NCBI RefSeq assembly: GCF_014639075.1
Contig: NZ_BMFS01000001.1
Span: forward strand, 62,001-126,000
Direction of reading: 5' to 3'
Origin: Glycocaulis albus
Lineage (GTDB): Bacteria; Pseudomonadota; Alphaproteobacteria; Caulobacterales; Maricaulaceae
DNA length: 64,000 nt
Part shown: one piece after another, positions 38,282 to 48,205 of the stretch
Position numbering within the stretch: the first letter of the stretch is position 1
Layout of the letters: every line of letters begins with the position of its first letter
The notes under the pieces: generated by a model
Database searches by the model: none
Seen by the model: the letters and a program-made list of their open reading frames with translations, nothing else
What the model was told of the DNA's origin: nothing
Program-made: the position numbers and the translations under genes

Positions 38282-39555
38282 GAGGCCGTGCCCTTTGCCG
38301 GGCGGGCGTGGCGCTCCATGAAGGCGTTCATGCGCGGCACGATCTCCTCGCGGAAGCGCCGTCCGTTGAATACGCCATAATGGCCGACATCGGGCTGGAT
38401 ATAGTCCGCGCGCAGGGCTTCGGGCAGGCCCGAGCAGAGCGTATGGGCGGCCTGTGTCTGGCCGATGCCGGAAATATCGTCATTCTCGCCCTCGACGGTG
38501 AGAAGCGCGATATCGGTGATCGCTGACGGATCGACAACGCGGCCCTTCACCTCGAACTTGCCCTGCGGCAGGGCGTGGGCCTGGAACACATCGGCGATGG
38601 TTTCCAGATAGAACTCCTCGGTCAGGTCCATGACCGAAAGATATTCATCATAGAACTGGCGGTGCTTGTCGGTGCTGTCGCCATCGCCCTTCACCAGATT
38701 GGCAAAGTAGTCGTAATGGGCGTCGACATGGCGCTCATAATTCATGTTGATGAAGCCGGTGAGCTGCAGAAAGCCCGGATAGACCCGGCGCAGTGCGCCA
38801 GGATACACCGCCGGCACGGTGTGGATCAGATTGTCCCGGAACCATTCAAACGGGCGCTCTTCGGCCAGCTTGTTGGGCACGGTCGGGCTTTTGCGCGCAT
38901 CGATGGGCGAGCCCATAAAGGTCATGGTGGCCGGACGCGCCGGATCCTTGTCTTCAGCCATCAGCGATAGCGCGGCCAGCACGGGCGGGCCGGGCTGGCA
39001 GACGGCGGCGACGTGGGCGCCCGGGCCGATCACCGTGATCATCTCGCGGACATAATCGGCATAGTCACCCAGCCCGAACCGGCCTTCCATCACCGGCACC
39101 ATGCGGGCATCGGCCCAGTCGGTGATGTAAACCTCATGGGTTGGCAGGAAGGCTTCCACCGTGCCGCGCAGCAGCGTCGCGTAATGGCCCGACATGGGCG
39201 CAACCAGCAGGAGTTTCGGGTCGGCGAGCTGTGGCTCTTTCACCTTGCGCGCGGCGGCGAGTGCGGCGCGGTCGCGGGTGAAATGCACCAGATTGCAGAA
39301 AGGCTTCTGCCAGATGGTCTCGACTTCGACGCCCACCGGCAGGCCGTTCACCTCGGTGGCTTCAATGCCCCATTCCGGCTTGCCGTAATAGCGCGTCAGG
39401 CTTTCAAACACGTCGGCAGCGGCCGCCGCGGTACGCCCGGCCAGCGTGTCACCCATCGGGTTGAGCGGCGAGCGCAGCGTGGTGCGGGCCATATTGGCTG
39501 CGGTGCGCCAGGGCAGCATCGCTGCGCGGGTCATTTCCATAAAGGTGTAAAGCAT
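38278..39555 (-). CDS. phaZ: Intracellular polyhydroxyalkanoate depolymerase
   Basis: PhaZ mobilises stored PHB granules in the cytoplasm. The 425-residue protein matches the intracellular depolymerase family (TIGR01849): LVAPMSGHYATLLRGTVEAF, TDWADARMVP, and the lipase-like box with cysteine nucleophile VCQPGPP (Cys186), a late Asp/His pair in LTVEGENDDISG and VGHYGVFNGRRF. No PHA synthase or phasin gene is in the window. Confidence 0.93.
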   Translation of the reverse strand: MLYTFMEMTRAAMLPWRTAANMARTTLRSPLNPMGDTLAGRTAAAAADVFESLTRYYGKPEWGIEATEVNGLPVGVEVETIWQKPFCNLVHFTRDRAALAAARKVKEPQLADPKLLLVAPMSGHYATLLRGTVEAFLPTHEVYITDWADARMVPVMEGRFGLGDYADYVREMITVIGPGAHVAAVCQPGPPVLAALSLMAEDKDPARPATMTFMGSPIDARKSPTVPNKLAEERPFEWFRDNLIHTVPAVYPGALRRVYPGFLQLTGFINMNYERHVDAHYDYFANLVKGDGDSTDKHRQFYDEYLSVMDLTEEFYLETIADVFQAHALPQGKFEVKGRVVDPSAITDIALLTVEGENDDISGIGQTQAAHTLCSGLPEALRADYIQPDVGHYGVFNGRRFREEIVPRMNAFMERHARPAKGTAS

Positions 39556-39613
39556 TGAAAATCAGGCCTCCGGCCTAGCGGGTATCAGCGTCCCCAGGAT
39601 TTCAGGACGGCGA

Positions 39614-40258
39614 TCATGCGCCCTCTTCCTGTAAAAACCGTTGCAGGGATTGCGCAATGCGCCCGGGCGGCGTGGCGTGGGGGAAAACCTCCACAAAACG
39701 GCCCTCACGGTCCATCAGATAGATAAGCGAGGAATGGTCGATCAGGTATTCGGCCATCGAGGCGTCGGCTTCGGAGCGGGCATAGTAGACGCGGTAGGCG
39801 CGCGCGGCGGCGGCCACCTGTTCCGGGCTGCCGGTCAGGCCAATCAGGTCTTCGGGAAAGACCGGTGTCTCGACATATTGCGCCAGCGCTTCGGGCGTGT
39901 CGCGTTCAGGATCAAGGCTGATGAGAAGGGGCTGGAACTGGGCGCGCTGCGTCTCGTCCAGCTCCTGCAGAGCCTGCGCCATCAGCTGCAACGACATCGG
40001 GCAAATGTCAGGGCAATAGGTGAAGCCGAAATAGATGAGCATGGGCCGGCCTTCAAAGTCGGCATGCGTCACCGTCTCGCCGGTATGGGCCACAAGCTCG
40101 AAATCGCCGCCAATCAGGGCCTGGCCGCTTTCACGCACCCCGGGCGCGGCGTTGGTGCGCTGTCCGCTGGCATAGACCAGCGCGATAACCGCAATGATGA
40201 CGCAGACGGCGCTGGCAATGACAGGAAAAAGCCAGGCAGGACGGTTTGACCAGTTCAC
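39614..40258 (-). CDS. senC: SCO1/SenC-family copper chaperone
   Basis: SCO proteins deliver copper to the CuA site of cytochrome oxidase. The GTG at 40258, with GGGGAG nine bases upstream, gives 214 residues; an ATG at 40309 has only a two-base spacing to AGGA, so GTG was preferred. A membrane anchor (LFPVIASAVCVIIAVIALVYA) precedes a thioredoxin fold with the copper motif YCPDICP and the distal His in IDHSSLIYL. It is divergent from regB, so redox regulation and oxidase assembly are linked. Confidence 0.93.
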   Translation of the reverse strand: MNWSNRPAWLFPVIASAVCVIIAVIALVYASGQRTNAAPGVRESGQALIGGDFELVAHTGETVTHADFEGRPMLIYFGFTYCPDICPMSLQLMAQALQELDETQRAQFQPLLISLDPERDTPEALAQYVETPVFPEDLIGLTGSPEQVAAAARAYRVYYARSEADASMAEYLIDHSSLIYLMDREGRFVEVFPHATPPGRIAQSLQRFLQEEGA

Positions 40259-40360
40259 GTGCGCGAACTCCCCGGTATGCTTCTGACGAATAGATAGGGC
40301 GCAAATCATCGTCCTGTCGAGGCGCTACGCTGCAACGCAGCACGACCCGGGAGAGCTGTC

Positions 40361-41674
40361 TTGGCCTTTTTCCACGCCGACGCTGATGAAAACAGCGCCG
40401 ATCCGTCCCTTACCCCGCTTTTCGGGCGGGTCAGGCTGCGCACCCTTATTGTGTTGAGATGGCTGGCGGTTACCGGCCAGACCATCACCGTGTTCGGGGT
40501 GCATTTCATCCTCGGCTTCGACCTGCCGCTGGCCTTGTGCCTTGCCGCGATCGGTGCCAGCGCCGCTCTCAACCTTGTGATCGCCTACACCCAGCCCGTC
40601 CAGCGCTTTGCCAGCGAACCCGAAAGCTTCGCCCAGCTCGCCTTTGACGTGATGCAGGTGATCGTTCTGGTGGCGCTGACAGGCGGCACGTCCAACCCGT
40701 TTGCCTTTGTGGTAGCCGCGCCGGTACTCATCGGGGTGGCGGCCCTGCCGGTACGCTGGTGGATGACGCTGGCCGCACTGACCATTGCCGGATCGCTGGC
40801 TATGAGCGTCTGGCATATGCCCTTGCCGTGGAATGAGTGGGCGGGGCCGTTGAGCCTGCCGCCCCTCTATCAAGCGGGACTGTGGCTGGCACTGGTCATC
40901 ACCATCGCCTTTACTGCCGTCTACGCTTGGCGGGTGGGCAGCGAGGCACGGCGCATGGGGGCTGCGCTGGCCGCAACCCAGAGCGTGCTGGCGCGCGAGC
41001 AGCGCCTGTCGGCACTGGGCGCGCTGTCGGCGGCAGCGGCCCATGAACTCGGCACGCCGCTGGCTACGATCCAATTGACGGCCAAGGAGATGGCGCGCGC
41101 TCTGAAAGACCCCGAATTGCAGGAGGATGCAGCGCTTCTGGTGTCGCAGGCCGAGCGTTGCCGCGACATTCTCAGACGCCTCTCACAGGCCCCCAGCGAC
41201 ACCGACCAGATGCATGACCGGATGGCTCTTGGCGATGTGCTGGACGAGGCTGCAGCCCCGCTGAAGGGTGTAGGGGCAGCCATACTGATTGATCTTGATG
41301 GCGCAGATGACACACCGCTCCTCCGCCGCCGGCCAGAACTGATCTATGCGCTGGGCAATTTTGTTGAAAATGCCGTCGACTTCGCCCGCAACGAGGTGCA
41401 TCTGCAGGCAGGCTGGAGGGATGATCTCATCACGATCACTGTCAGCGATGACGGGCCGGGCTTTCCGGCCGATATCCTGTCCAAGCTGGGCGAGCCCTAT
41501 ATCACCACGCGCCGGCATGAGCCGGGGCCGGGCGGGCTGGGGCTCGGCGTGTTCATTGCCACAACGCTGATAGAGCGGCTGGGAGGCCAGGTCCGGTTTG
41601 AAAACCGGCCGGGTCGCTCAGGCGCGCAAGTGGTCATGACCCTGCCACGAAAGGGGCTTGCCCTTCCCGCCTGA
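40361..41674 (+). CDS. regB: Redox-sensing histidine kinase RegB/PrrB/ActS
   Basis: RegB controls aerobic/anaerobic energy genes in response to the quinone pool. The 437-residue protein has six membrane helices with the ubiquinone motif GGTSNPF, the H-box AAHELGTPLATI, the redox-active Cys in ERCRDIL, and ATP-binding boxes NFVENAVDFA, DDGPGFP and GLGLGVFIA. The start is a TTG at 40361 with GGGAGAG five bases upstream; no other start is near. regA follows. Confidence 0.95.
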   Translation: MAFFHADADENSADPSLTPLFGRVRLRTLIVLRWLAVTGQTITVFGVHFILGFDLPLALCLAAIGASAALNLVIAYTQPVQRFASEPESFAQLAFDVMQVIVLVALTGGTSNPFAFVVAAPVLIGVAALPVRWWMTLAALTIAGSLAMSVWHMPLPWNEWAGPLSLPPLYQAGLWLALVITIAFTAVYAWRVGSEARRMGAALAATQSVLAREQRLSALGALSAAAAHELGTPLATIQLTAKEMARALKDPELQEDAALLVSQAERCRDILRRLSQAPSDTDQMHDRMALGDVLDEAAAPLKGVGAAILIDLDGADDTPLLRRRPELIYALGNFVENAVDFARNEVHLQAGWRDDLITITVSDDGPGFPADILSKLGEPYITTRRHEPGPGGLGLGVFIATTLIERLGGQVRFENRPGRSGAQVVMTLPRKGLALPA

Positions 41675-41779
41675 GCGGGCATGGGCGGCGTCAGGCCTTT
41701 TACTTCCCGCCCGCCTGTCCTAGATCAGGTAACATATACTCATTGCGATGCCTGTACCTGAAAGGAACCGGGCCAAACC

Positions 41780-42328
41780 ATGACAGAAATGCTCGACCTG
41801 CCCGCCGACCGCACGCTTCTCATCCTTGATGACGACGCGCCCTTTCGTAACCGGCTTGACCGGGCCATGACGCAGCGCGGCTTCGAGGTGACGGCAGTAG
41901 GCAGTGTCGCCGAAGCGCTGGAGGTGGCGCGCAGCGCGCCGCCGGCCTTTGCGGTTGTGGATCTGCGTCTGGAGGACGGGGACGGGCTGGACGTGGTGCG
42001 CGCCCTGCACCGGCAGCGCCCCGATTGCCGCGCGGTCATGCTGACCGGCTATGGCAATATCGCAACCGCGGTGGCGGCGGTGAAATCGGGCGCTATCGAC
42101 TATCTCTCCAAGCCCGCCGATGCCGATGATGTGGTGAAAGCCCTGCTGGCTGCGCCCGGCACCAAGCCGGAACCGCCGGAAAACCCGATGAGCGCGGACC
42201 GTGTGCGCTGGGAGCATATCCAGCGCGTGTTCGAGCTGTGCGATCACAACGTGTCGGAAACCGCCCGGCGGCTGAACATGCACCGGCGCACCCTGCAGCG
42301 TATCCTCGCCAAGCGCGCGCCGCGCTAG
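41780..42328 (+). CDS. regA: Response regulator RegA/PrrA/ActR
   Basis: The 182-residue protein has a receiver domain (LLILDDDAPFRNRL, phospho-Asp in VVDLRLEDGDG, Lys in YLSKPADADD) and a Fis-like helix-turn-helix (NVSETARRLNMHRRTLQRIL) identical in layout to RegA. It lies 105 bases after regB on the same strand. In the classic arrangement senC and regA share an operon divergent from regB; here regA follows regB. Its stop shares CTAG with the next, convergent gene. Confidence 0.96.
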   Translation: MTEMLDLPADRTLLILDDDAPFRNRLDRAMTQRGFEVTAVGSVAEALEVARSAPPAFAVVDLRLEDGDGLDVVRALHRQRPDCRAVMLTGYGNIATAVAAVKSGAIDYLSKPADADDVVKALLAAPGTKPEPPENPMSADRVRWEHIQRVFELCDHNVSETARRLNMHRRTLQRILAKRAPR

Positions 42329-44433
42329 GACTTGCCTGAATCCGGCACTTCGTCATCCGCCTGGCCTTCGGGCGGATGGGTGTGGAGTTGCAGGATATAG
42401 GCCCGCAGGCGCTGGCGCATCTGCCGGTGGTGTTCCACCATCTCTTCGGTGAGCACGACTGAAGGCTGCAGCGCGCGTTGTTCGTAGTCCAGTGTCAGCA
42501 GTCCATTCTCGTAGTGCGTGGTGTAGCTGAATTCGAAGGCTTCATTGGCAAATACGTCGCGAGTGTCCTGCAGCTGCCAGAAATTGCCGTCGCTATAGTC
42601 GATACCGCCCTCAATGATGTGGCGGCGATGGACCGGATACGCGGTTGCGACAGGCGAGCGCCGGTCCATCGCGGTTGCTGCCAGCATGTCGTCCAGCGTG
42701 TGGGGCCTGAGCCGGATCTCACGCACACCATCGGCGTCTGCAGGGCTTACCAGCGGTGCAACCTGCCAGCTGGCGGTGAAGATGAGCGTGTTCATTTCCT
42801 CGTCATCTTCCATCTGCAGGGGCGTCTCCAGCTCGGCGGACTGACGATAGCTGCTGTAGAACAGGGTGTAGGCCTGTTCCAGCTGGCTCAGCCCCATCTC
42901 GCGGACGATATTGCGCCACTGGTCCGCCATATGTCCGCGATGGGTCACCTCAATCGACCAGCTCAGCGGGTCTTCCAGTGACTGGTTCAGCAGTTCGAAG
43001 GATTCCAGAAAGACGGTGGACGCCACCGGCGGTTCGGCGGTGGCCATGCTGGTAAGGCGGCTCGCCTGGTCATCGAGAACCAGCACCAGCCCGTAATCGG
43101 GCTGGCTGCGGTTGAAAAGCGAGCCGCGCTGACCGGCCATCGCCGGCTCGAGCCAGAATGTATGGCCGTCAAGGCGGGCCTGGACGAAAACATGGTCGAA
43201 AAGCTGCGGGCTCGGCGGATAGCCGTCCAGTCCACGCCCGGCCGTGGTGTGGGCCAGAACCGGGTAGGCTTCGATACCAAGCGCATCCAGCAAAGCGAGC
43301 AGGAGCAAGGTCTTGGCCTTGCAGTCACCGGTACGCGTGCGCAATGTTTCGCTGGTAGAGGCTGGGACATAGGTGCCGTCACCAAGCAGGACGGCCTGAT
43401 AGCGGATCTCATCCTGAACGAATTCCAGCGCGGCCGTCAGTTGACGTGCCGGAGCGCCATGAGCCTCGCGAAAGCGGGCAGCCAGCGCGGCGATCTCGGC
43501 ATCGGGTTCAGCTGGCAGGCGGTAGAAGCTCCGGCCCCAGTCGGCCACACTCGCCCAGTCCGGCCAGGACGACACCATCAGGACCGGCAGTTGCGGGTGA
43601 TCGGCGGGCGCGCCATCCTCCAGCTGGACCGGGGCAATGCGATGCGGGCCGAAACCATAGACGGTCTGTCCCCGGCGGTGCTCGACCGTCACGTCTTCCT
43701 CACTGGTGCCGATAACGCGGTAAGATGCGCCGCGGGGCCAGCTTGTACGGACGGAGAGCTGTTCGATTCCGGTTATCGAGGCCAGTGGAAAGCTGCGGGT
43801 ATCGTGGGGCGCAAGCAGCGGATTGGCACCGGTCACGGAATAGGACAGATCGAGCGTATCGCCTTGGCGGACATCCTCGATACGGAGCACGGCCACTTCC
43901 ATTCCGGTGATAATGCCGTAGGCCAGTTCCGGCTCCTGGCGGAGAAATTCGGCAGCCACCCGGCCCTCGCGGCTTTCGCGCTCGCCGCCGCGGATAATGA
44001 CTGCCTCGTGAATGATAATGGACTGATAACGGGGGTCCAGATTGATCTGGAAGCGGGAAATTGCCGCCAGGCCGGCGCCGGCCACTGCCTCGATCACATA
44101 GCGTGTGTAGAGGCCGGCTTCGGGATTTCGAGCATCGTATTGGAAATCCGCGAGCAACAGGCGGGCGCCGCCTGTCGGTTCAACGCCAGCTGTGGCCGGG
44201 TCGGGCATCGGTACAGGCTGAACAAAGGCCGGGGCCGGTCCGAATTCCAGTGTGCGCGCGGACGCCGTTGCCGGGAGCAGTTCGCGTGCTTGCGGAGTGC
44301 GTGCGTCGTTGGTGGCGATTAACCCTGGCGGGTCCGCAGGGCCATCACCGGGATAGTGAAAGGCCAGATAGGCCAACGCCATGATCACGGCAAATCCCAG
44401 CCCGCAAAATGCGAGCACACGCCCAACGCTCAT
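42325..44433 (-). CDS. DUF3857/transglutaminase-like protein
   Basis: The 702-residue protein has an N-terminal membrane anchor (FCGLGFAVIMALAYLAF), a DUF3857 beta domain and a transglutaminase-like core with catalytic Cys in TGDCKAKTLLLLALLDALG and His in FDHVFVQARLDG; the third residue position reads FWLEPA instead of the usual Asp. The C-terminal region after about residue 470 is another beta domain. Such proteins are probable periplasmic peptidases or ligases of unknown substrate. Confidence 0.87.
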   Translation of the reverse strand: MSVGRVLAFCGLGFAVIMALAYLAFHYPGDGPADPPGLIATNDARTPQARELLPATASARTLEFGPAPAFVQPVPMPDPATAGVEPTGGARLLLADFQYDARNPEAGLYTRYVIEAVAGAGLAAISRFQINLDPRYQSIIIHEAVIIRGGERESREGRVAAEFLRQEPELAYGIITGMEVAVLRIEDVRQGDTLDLSYSVTGANPLLAPHDTRSFPLASITGIEQLSVRTSWPRGASYRVIGTSEEDVTVEHRRGQTVYGFGPHRIAPVQLEDGAPADHPQLPVLMVSSWPDWASVADWGRSFYRLPAEPDAEIAALAARFREAHGAPARQLTAALEFVQDEIRYQAVLLGDGTYVPASTSETLRTRTGDCKAKTLLLLALLDALGIEAYPVLAHTTAGRGLDGYPPSPQLFDHVFVQARLDGHTFWLEPAMAGQRGSLFNRSQPDYGLVLVLDDQASRLTSMATAEPPVASTVFLESFELLNQSLEDPLSWSIEVTHRGHMADQWRNIVREMGLSQLEQAYTLFYSSYRQSAELETPLQMEDDEEMNTLIFTASWQVAPLVSPADADGVREIRLRPHTLDDMLAATAMDRRSPVATAYPVHRRHIIEGGIDYSDGNFWQLQDTRDVFANEAFEFSYTTHYENGLLTLDYEQRALQPSVVLTEEMVEHHRQMRQRLRAYILQLHTHPPEGQADDEVPDSGKS

Positions 44434-44511
44434 CGCCTACCCCCTCAAGCAAGCCCCTCTACGGTCAGTATTGTCGGGTATGGGCCGGGCTACAACCTGA
44501 ATCTGCAAATC

Positions 44512-44973
44512 TCAGGACGTTCGGTCGAGCCGCATGGCCCTTTCGGCTGCGGTTCGGGCAAAGCGCAAGGTGATGGATTTGCGCCGGGCGGGGGCTAGCG
44601 GGTTGACCGGGCTTTCGCGCACGATGGCGCCCCCAAACCCGTCCGCGATGATGAGGCCGGTATGTTCGGGCAGCAGGGTGCGCGGAAACCGTTCCGATAC
44701 GGCGAAGAAATACCGGTCACACCAGTCGAAATATTCCGGCCATTTGCCATCGGCGCGGAAATCGGCTGCGCCGGACTTCACCTCGACAATGACCAGCTCG
44801 CCTTTCGGCCCCAGTGCCATCAAATCCGCCCGCCGCCCGCAGGGCAGGGAAAATTCCGGTATGGCGGCAAGGCCAAAGCTTGCCAGCACACGCGCCGCCC
44901 CGCGCATCAGGCCTTGCGCATCATCAATGGCCGGGTTGGTCAGTGAGGCAATCGGGAGGGTTTCAGGCTTCAT
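44512..44973 (-). CDS. mmcB: MmcB family DNA repair protein
   Basis: The ATG at 44973 gives 153 residues. The core GRRADLMALGPKGELVIVEVKSG is a PD-(D/E)xK nuclease motif, followed by ADGKWPEYFDWCDRYFFAV, the MmcB signature. MmcB was described as an SOS-induced, damage-tolerance gene in Caulobacter, and a GTTC-N7-GTTC box sits just upstream here. The longer frame to 45009 would start inside that box. Confidence 0.92.
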   Translation of the reverse strand: MKPETLPIASLTNPAIDDAQGLMRGAARVLASFGLAAIPEFSLPCGRRADLMALGPKGELVIVEVKSGAADFRADGKWPEYFDWCDRYFFAVSERFPRTLLPEHTGLIIADGFGGAIVRESPVNPLAPARRKSITLRFARTAAERAMRLDRTS

Positions 44974-44985
44974 GGGCGAAATAGT

Positions 44986-45000
44986 GTTCGAACTTTGTTC
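44986..45000. promoter_or_regulatory. LexA (SOS) box upstream of mmcB
   Basis: GTTC (44986-44989), seven bases, then GTTC (44997-45000) matches the alphaproteobacterial LexA consensus exactly. It is 13 bases upstream of the mmcB ATG, where a bound repressor would block initiation. Confidence 0.8.
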
Positions 45001-45064
45001 TGTTTGCAAGCCTGGCCCCCGAGTCCATCTAGGCGGCCACGCCGCGCCGGGCTAGGTAAGAGGC

Positions 45065-45475
45065 ATGACATCGATTTTCAAAGACCAGCTTGCCCCGTCC
45101 GAAGCCGATTTCCTCGATATCGCGGAAACGGCCTTTTCGTCCCTGCCGGAGGCCTTCCGCCAGCTATGCGGCAATGTGGTGATCCAGATTGCCGATTTTG
45201 CCGACGAAGAGACGCTCAAAGCACTTGAGATGGAAAACCCGTATGAACTGACCGGGCTTTATCACGGTGTTGATCTGACGGAAAAATCACTGATGGATCC
45301 AGCGGCGATGCCCGACCATGTCTTCCTCTACCGCTTGCCCGTATTGCTGGAATGGTGCGAGCGCGGGGATGTGAGCCTTGGCGATCTCATCACCCATGTG
45401 CTCGTCCACGAGATCGGCCACCATTTCGGCCTGTCAGACGATGACATGCACGCCATTGAGGACAGTGTGGATTAG
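45065..45475 (+). CDS. Minimal zincin-type metallopeptidase family protein
   Basis: The 136-residue protein carries VHEIGHHFGLSDDDMHAIE near the C-terminus, a metzincin-like HExxH with a downstream Asp, and the NPYELTGLYHGVDLTEKS segment typical of this small cytoplasmic family. The substrate is unknown. It is divergent from mmcB and ends 8 bases from the convergent sirtuin gene. Confidence 0.85.
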   Translation: MTSIFKDQLAPSEADFLDIAETAFSSLPEAFRQLCGNVVIQIADFADEETLKALEMENPYELTGLYHGVDLTEKSLMDPAAMPDHVFLYRLPVLLEWCERGDVSLGDLITHVLVHEIGHHFGLSDDDMHAIEDSVD

Positions 45476-45483
45476 GGTCCCTC

Positions 45484-46197
45484 TCAAACCCGCCCCGCCC
45501 AGTCCGGCACTATTTTGGTCGCCGGGCCGTAATGGCGCTCGTCAAAGAGCGTGCTGACCTCCCCCGGCTCCAGTGACAATTCCACCGTCCACGCGCCGGC
45601 GGCTTTGGCTTCGGTCACGAACCCCGCGGCCGGATAGACCGTGCCGGACGTGCCGATGGCCACGAAGAGACCGCACGCCGAAAGGGCCTCATAGATCGTG
45701 TCGAGGCCCAGCGGCATTTCGCCGAACCACACGACATGCGGGCGCAAGCCGCCTGCGCGTCCGCAGGACGGGCAGGGCGAGTCCGGCGTGATGGCGTGCT
45801 CATGTTCGAACAGATGGCTGCAATGGTTGCAGCGGCTTTTGAGCAATTCGCCGTGCATGTGCAGCACTGCGTTCGAGCCGCCACGCGCATGCAGATCATC
45901 GATATTCTGCGTGACGAGCAGGAAGCTGCCGCGTTCCTCGGCCTGCCAGATGAGCTCCAGCGCAGCGAGCGCGCGGTGGGCATCGTTGGGCTCAGCGGCG
46001 AGCAGATTGTCGCGGCGTGCATTGTAGAAGGCGTGGACGCTCTCAGGGTCGGCGGCGAAGGCCTCAGGCGTGGCCAGCTTCTGCCAGTCGAACTTGTCCC
46101 AGATACCACCCTTGTCGCGAAATGTGCCGAGGCCGGACTCGGCGCTGATACCTGCCCCGGTCAGGATCACGATATTGCGGGCCGCCCGGGCGTTCAT
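45484..46197 (-). CDS. NAD-dependent protein deacylase (sirtuin, SIR2 family)
   Basis: Sirtuins remove acyl groups from protein lysines using NAD. The ATG at 46197 gives 237 residues with GAGISAESGLGTFR, TQNIDDLH, catalytic His in HMHGEL, a four-cysteine zinc site (CNHC and CPSC) and VVWFGEMP. It overlaps the upstream GNAT acetyltransferase gene by four bases (ATGA), a natural pairing of acetylase and deacylase. Confidence 0.95.
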   Translation of the reverse strand: MNARAARNIVILTGAGISAESGLGTFRDKGGIWDKFDWQKLATPEAFAADPESVHAFYNARRDNLLAAEPNDAHRALAALELIWQAEERGSFLLVTQNIDDLHARGGSNAVLHMHGELLKSRCNHCSHLFEHEHAITPDSPCPSCGRAGGLRPHVVWFGEMPLGLDTIYEALSACGLFVAIGTSGTVYPAAGFVTEAKAAGAWTVELSLEPGEVSTLFDERHYGPATKIVPDWAGRV

Positions 46198-46763
46198 CCG
46201 GCCGGGCGCTGAAGGGTGTAGACGGCAAGCTGCCCGGTCTGTCCAGAGCTGTCCTCGCCCGTCATCACGAAGCCGCTTTTCTCCAGAACGCGCCGCGAGG
46301 CAGCGGCGGAAACCAGGGTGCGTGCCGTGATCGCCGTCACGCCGGGCTGGCTGAACGCCCAACCCGCGAGCCCCTGGACGGCCTCGGTGGCCAAACCCTG
46401 TTCGCGGAAGCTTGGCAGCATGGAGTAGCCCACCTCGACCGTCCCGCTCTTGTCAGGCGGACCATAGAAGCCGCCATTGCCGACAAGGCGTCCGGGCGCA
46501 TCATCGGCCCAGCGCATGATGAAAACCCAGCCGTGCCAGCCGGCCTCCGCAGGGCGATCCGTCAGACGGTCGCGCGTCTGCGTCATGCTTTCGGTATTGT
46601 TGAGCTCGGGTGGCCAGCTGGCTTCCGGTGATACGTTCAGTGCACGGAAAAACTGTTTGCGATCGTCAAGCTGAAGGCACGCCAGGGCCGTATCCAGCGC
46701 CACAAGGCGCAGGCGCGGCGTTGCCCACATCGGGCCTGCTGAAACGGTCTCGTGCGCTGTCAT
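46194..46763 (-). CDS. GNAT family N-acetyltransferase
   Basis: The 189-residue protein has the RimJ/RimL-like layout: TPRLRLVALD at the start, GNGGFYG, EVGYSMLPSFREQGLATEAV (acetyl-CoA binding loop QGLAT) and SRRVLEKSGF. The substrate is unknown. It is translationally coupled to the sirtuin gene downstream. Confidence 0.9.
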   Translation of the reverse strand: MTAHETVSAGPMWATPRLRLVALDTALACLQLDDRKQFFRALNVSPEASWPPELNNTESMTQTRDRLTDRPAEAGWHGWVFIMRWADDAPGRLVGNGGFYGPPDKSGTVEVGYSMLPSFREQGLATEAVQGLAGWAFSQPGVTAITARTLVSAAASRRVLEKSGFVMTGEDSSGQTGQLAVYTLQRPAG

Positions 46764-46801
46764 GGTCCCGCCTGCCGGGGAGTTGCGGTGCTGGGCGCAG
46801 T

Positions 46802-48205
46802 CTACATCTGCATCGTCCAGCCCTCTACCCCCATGGCTGCCTGCCGGATGGCTTCTGACAATGTGGGGTGGGCATGGCTGGTGCGGGCAATGTCTTCAGA
46901 GGCGGCGCGGAACTCCATGGCCAGAGCGATCTCGCCGATCATTTCGCCTGCGTGCGGGCCCATGATGTGCCCGCCCAGGATCTCGTCGGTCTTCGCATCG
47001 GCAAGGATTTTCACAAATCCGTCCGTATCGTGATTGGTGCGTGCGCGGCTGTTGGCCATGAACGGGAATTTGCCGGTTTTGTATTCCCGGCCCATCTCCT
47101 TGAGCTGTTCCTCGGTATAACCGACGCTGGCAATCTCGGGCCGGGTATAGACGACGCTGGGCGTGGCCAAATAGTTCACATGGCCTGCCTTGCCGGCGAT
47201 CAGCTCGGCGCAGGCCGTGCCGTCATCCTCGGCCTTGTGGGCCAGCATGGGCCCGTGTGTCGTGTCGCCGATCACCCACACTCCGTCAGCCGAGGTCCTG
47301 AAGTGCTCGTTCGGGATGAAACCGCGCTTGTCGGTCTCGATGCCTACGCTCTCCAGACCCAGACCCTCGGTGTAGGGGCGCCGGCCTATGCAGACCAGCA
47401 CCACATCGGCGTCCAGCACCTCTTCCTCGCCGCCGCTGGCGGCCTCGGTCTTCACTTTCAGTGCCTTGGCGTCCTTCTCCACGCCCGTCACCTTGCGGCC
47501 GAGCTTGAAAATCATGCCCTGCTTTTCAAACAGGCGCTTGGCCTGTTTGGAAATCTCGCCATCCATGGTCGGCAGGACCCGGTCGAGATACTCAACCACC
47601 ATCACTTCCGATCCGAGACGGCGCCAGACTGAACCCAGCTCCAGCCCGATCACGCCTGCGCCGATCAGAACGAGCTTCTCCGGCACGCTTTCCAGCTCCA
47701 GCGCGCCGGTGGAAGAAACGATCTGTTTTTCATCAATCTCCACGCCCGGCAGCGGAGTGACCTCCGAGCCGGTCGCGATGACGATGTTTTTCGTCTCCAG
47801 CGTCTTTTCCGAGCCGTCTTCCAGCGTGACCGTAACCTTGCCCTTGCCGGCAATCTTCCCCTTGCCGTGGAAATGCTCGACCTTGTTCTTCTTCATCAGG
47901 CCGGCGACGCCCTTGGTCAGGCCCTCCACGGCGTCAGCCTTCTGGCCCATCATCTTTTCCAGGTTGAGCGTGATCTTGCCGGTGCCGATACCCATGCCGG
48001 CAAATTCGCTATTGGCCATCTCGTAGAGTTCAGAGGCGTGCAGCAGCGCCTTGGACGGGATGCAGCCGACATTGAGACAGGTTCCGCCCAGCGTCTTGCG
48101 CATCTCGATGATGGCCGTCTTCAGACCCAGCTGCCCCGCACGGATCGCGCAGTTATAGCCGCCCGGCCCGCCGCCAATGATTACAACGTCATACGTGTCA
48201 GCCAT
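46802..48205 (-). CDS. lpdA: Dihydrolipoyl dehydrogenase (E3)
   Basis: E3 reoxidises dihydrolipoamide in the 2-oxoacid dehydrogenase complexes. The ATG at 48205 gives 467 residues with FAD motif [17 protein letters not shown], the redox disulfide [13 protein letters not shown], the NAD motif [14 protein letters not shown], and the active-site HAHPTLSE. It probably serves the neighbouring 2-oxoglutarate dehydrogenase, but a rightward membrane protein gene (48423-48941) separates it from sucB. Confidence 0.97.
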   Translation of the reverse strand: MADTYDVVIIGGGPGGYNCAIRAGQLGLKTAIIEMRKTLGGTCLNVGCIPSKALLHASELYEMANSEFAGMGIGTGKITLNLEKMMGQKADAVEGLTKGVAGLMKKNKVEHFHGKGKIAGKGKVTVTLEDGSEKTLETKNIVIATGSEVTPLPGVEIDEKQIVSSTGALELESVPEKLVLIGAGVIGLELGSVWRRLGSEVMVVEYLDRVLPTMDGEISKQAKRLFEKQGMIFKLGRKVTGVEKDAKALKVKTEAASGGEEEVLDADVVLVCIGRRPYTEGLGLESVGIETDKRGFIPNEHFRTSADGVWVIGDTTHGPMLAHKAEDDGTACAELIAGKAGHVNYLATPSVVYTRPEIASVGYTEEQLKEMGREYKTGKFPFMANSRARTNHDTDGFVKILADAKTDEILGGHIMGPHAGEMIGEIALAMEFRAASEDIARTSHAHPTLSEAIRQAAMGVEGWTMQM

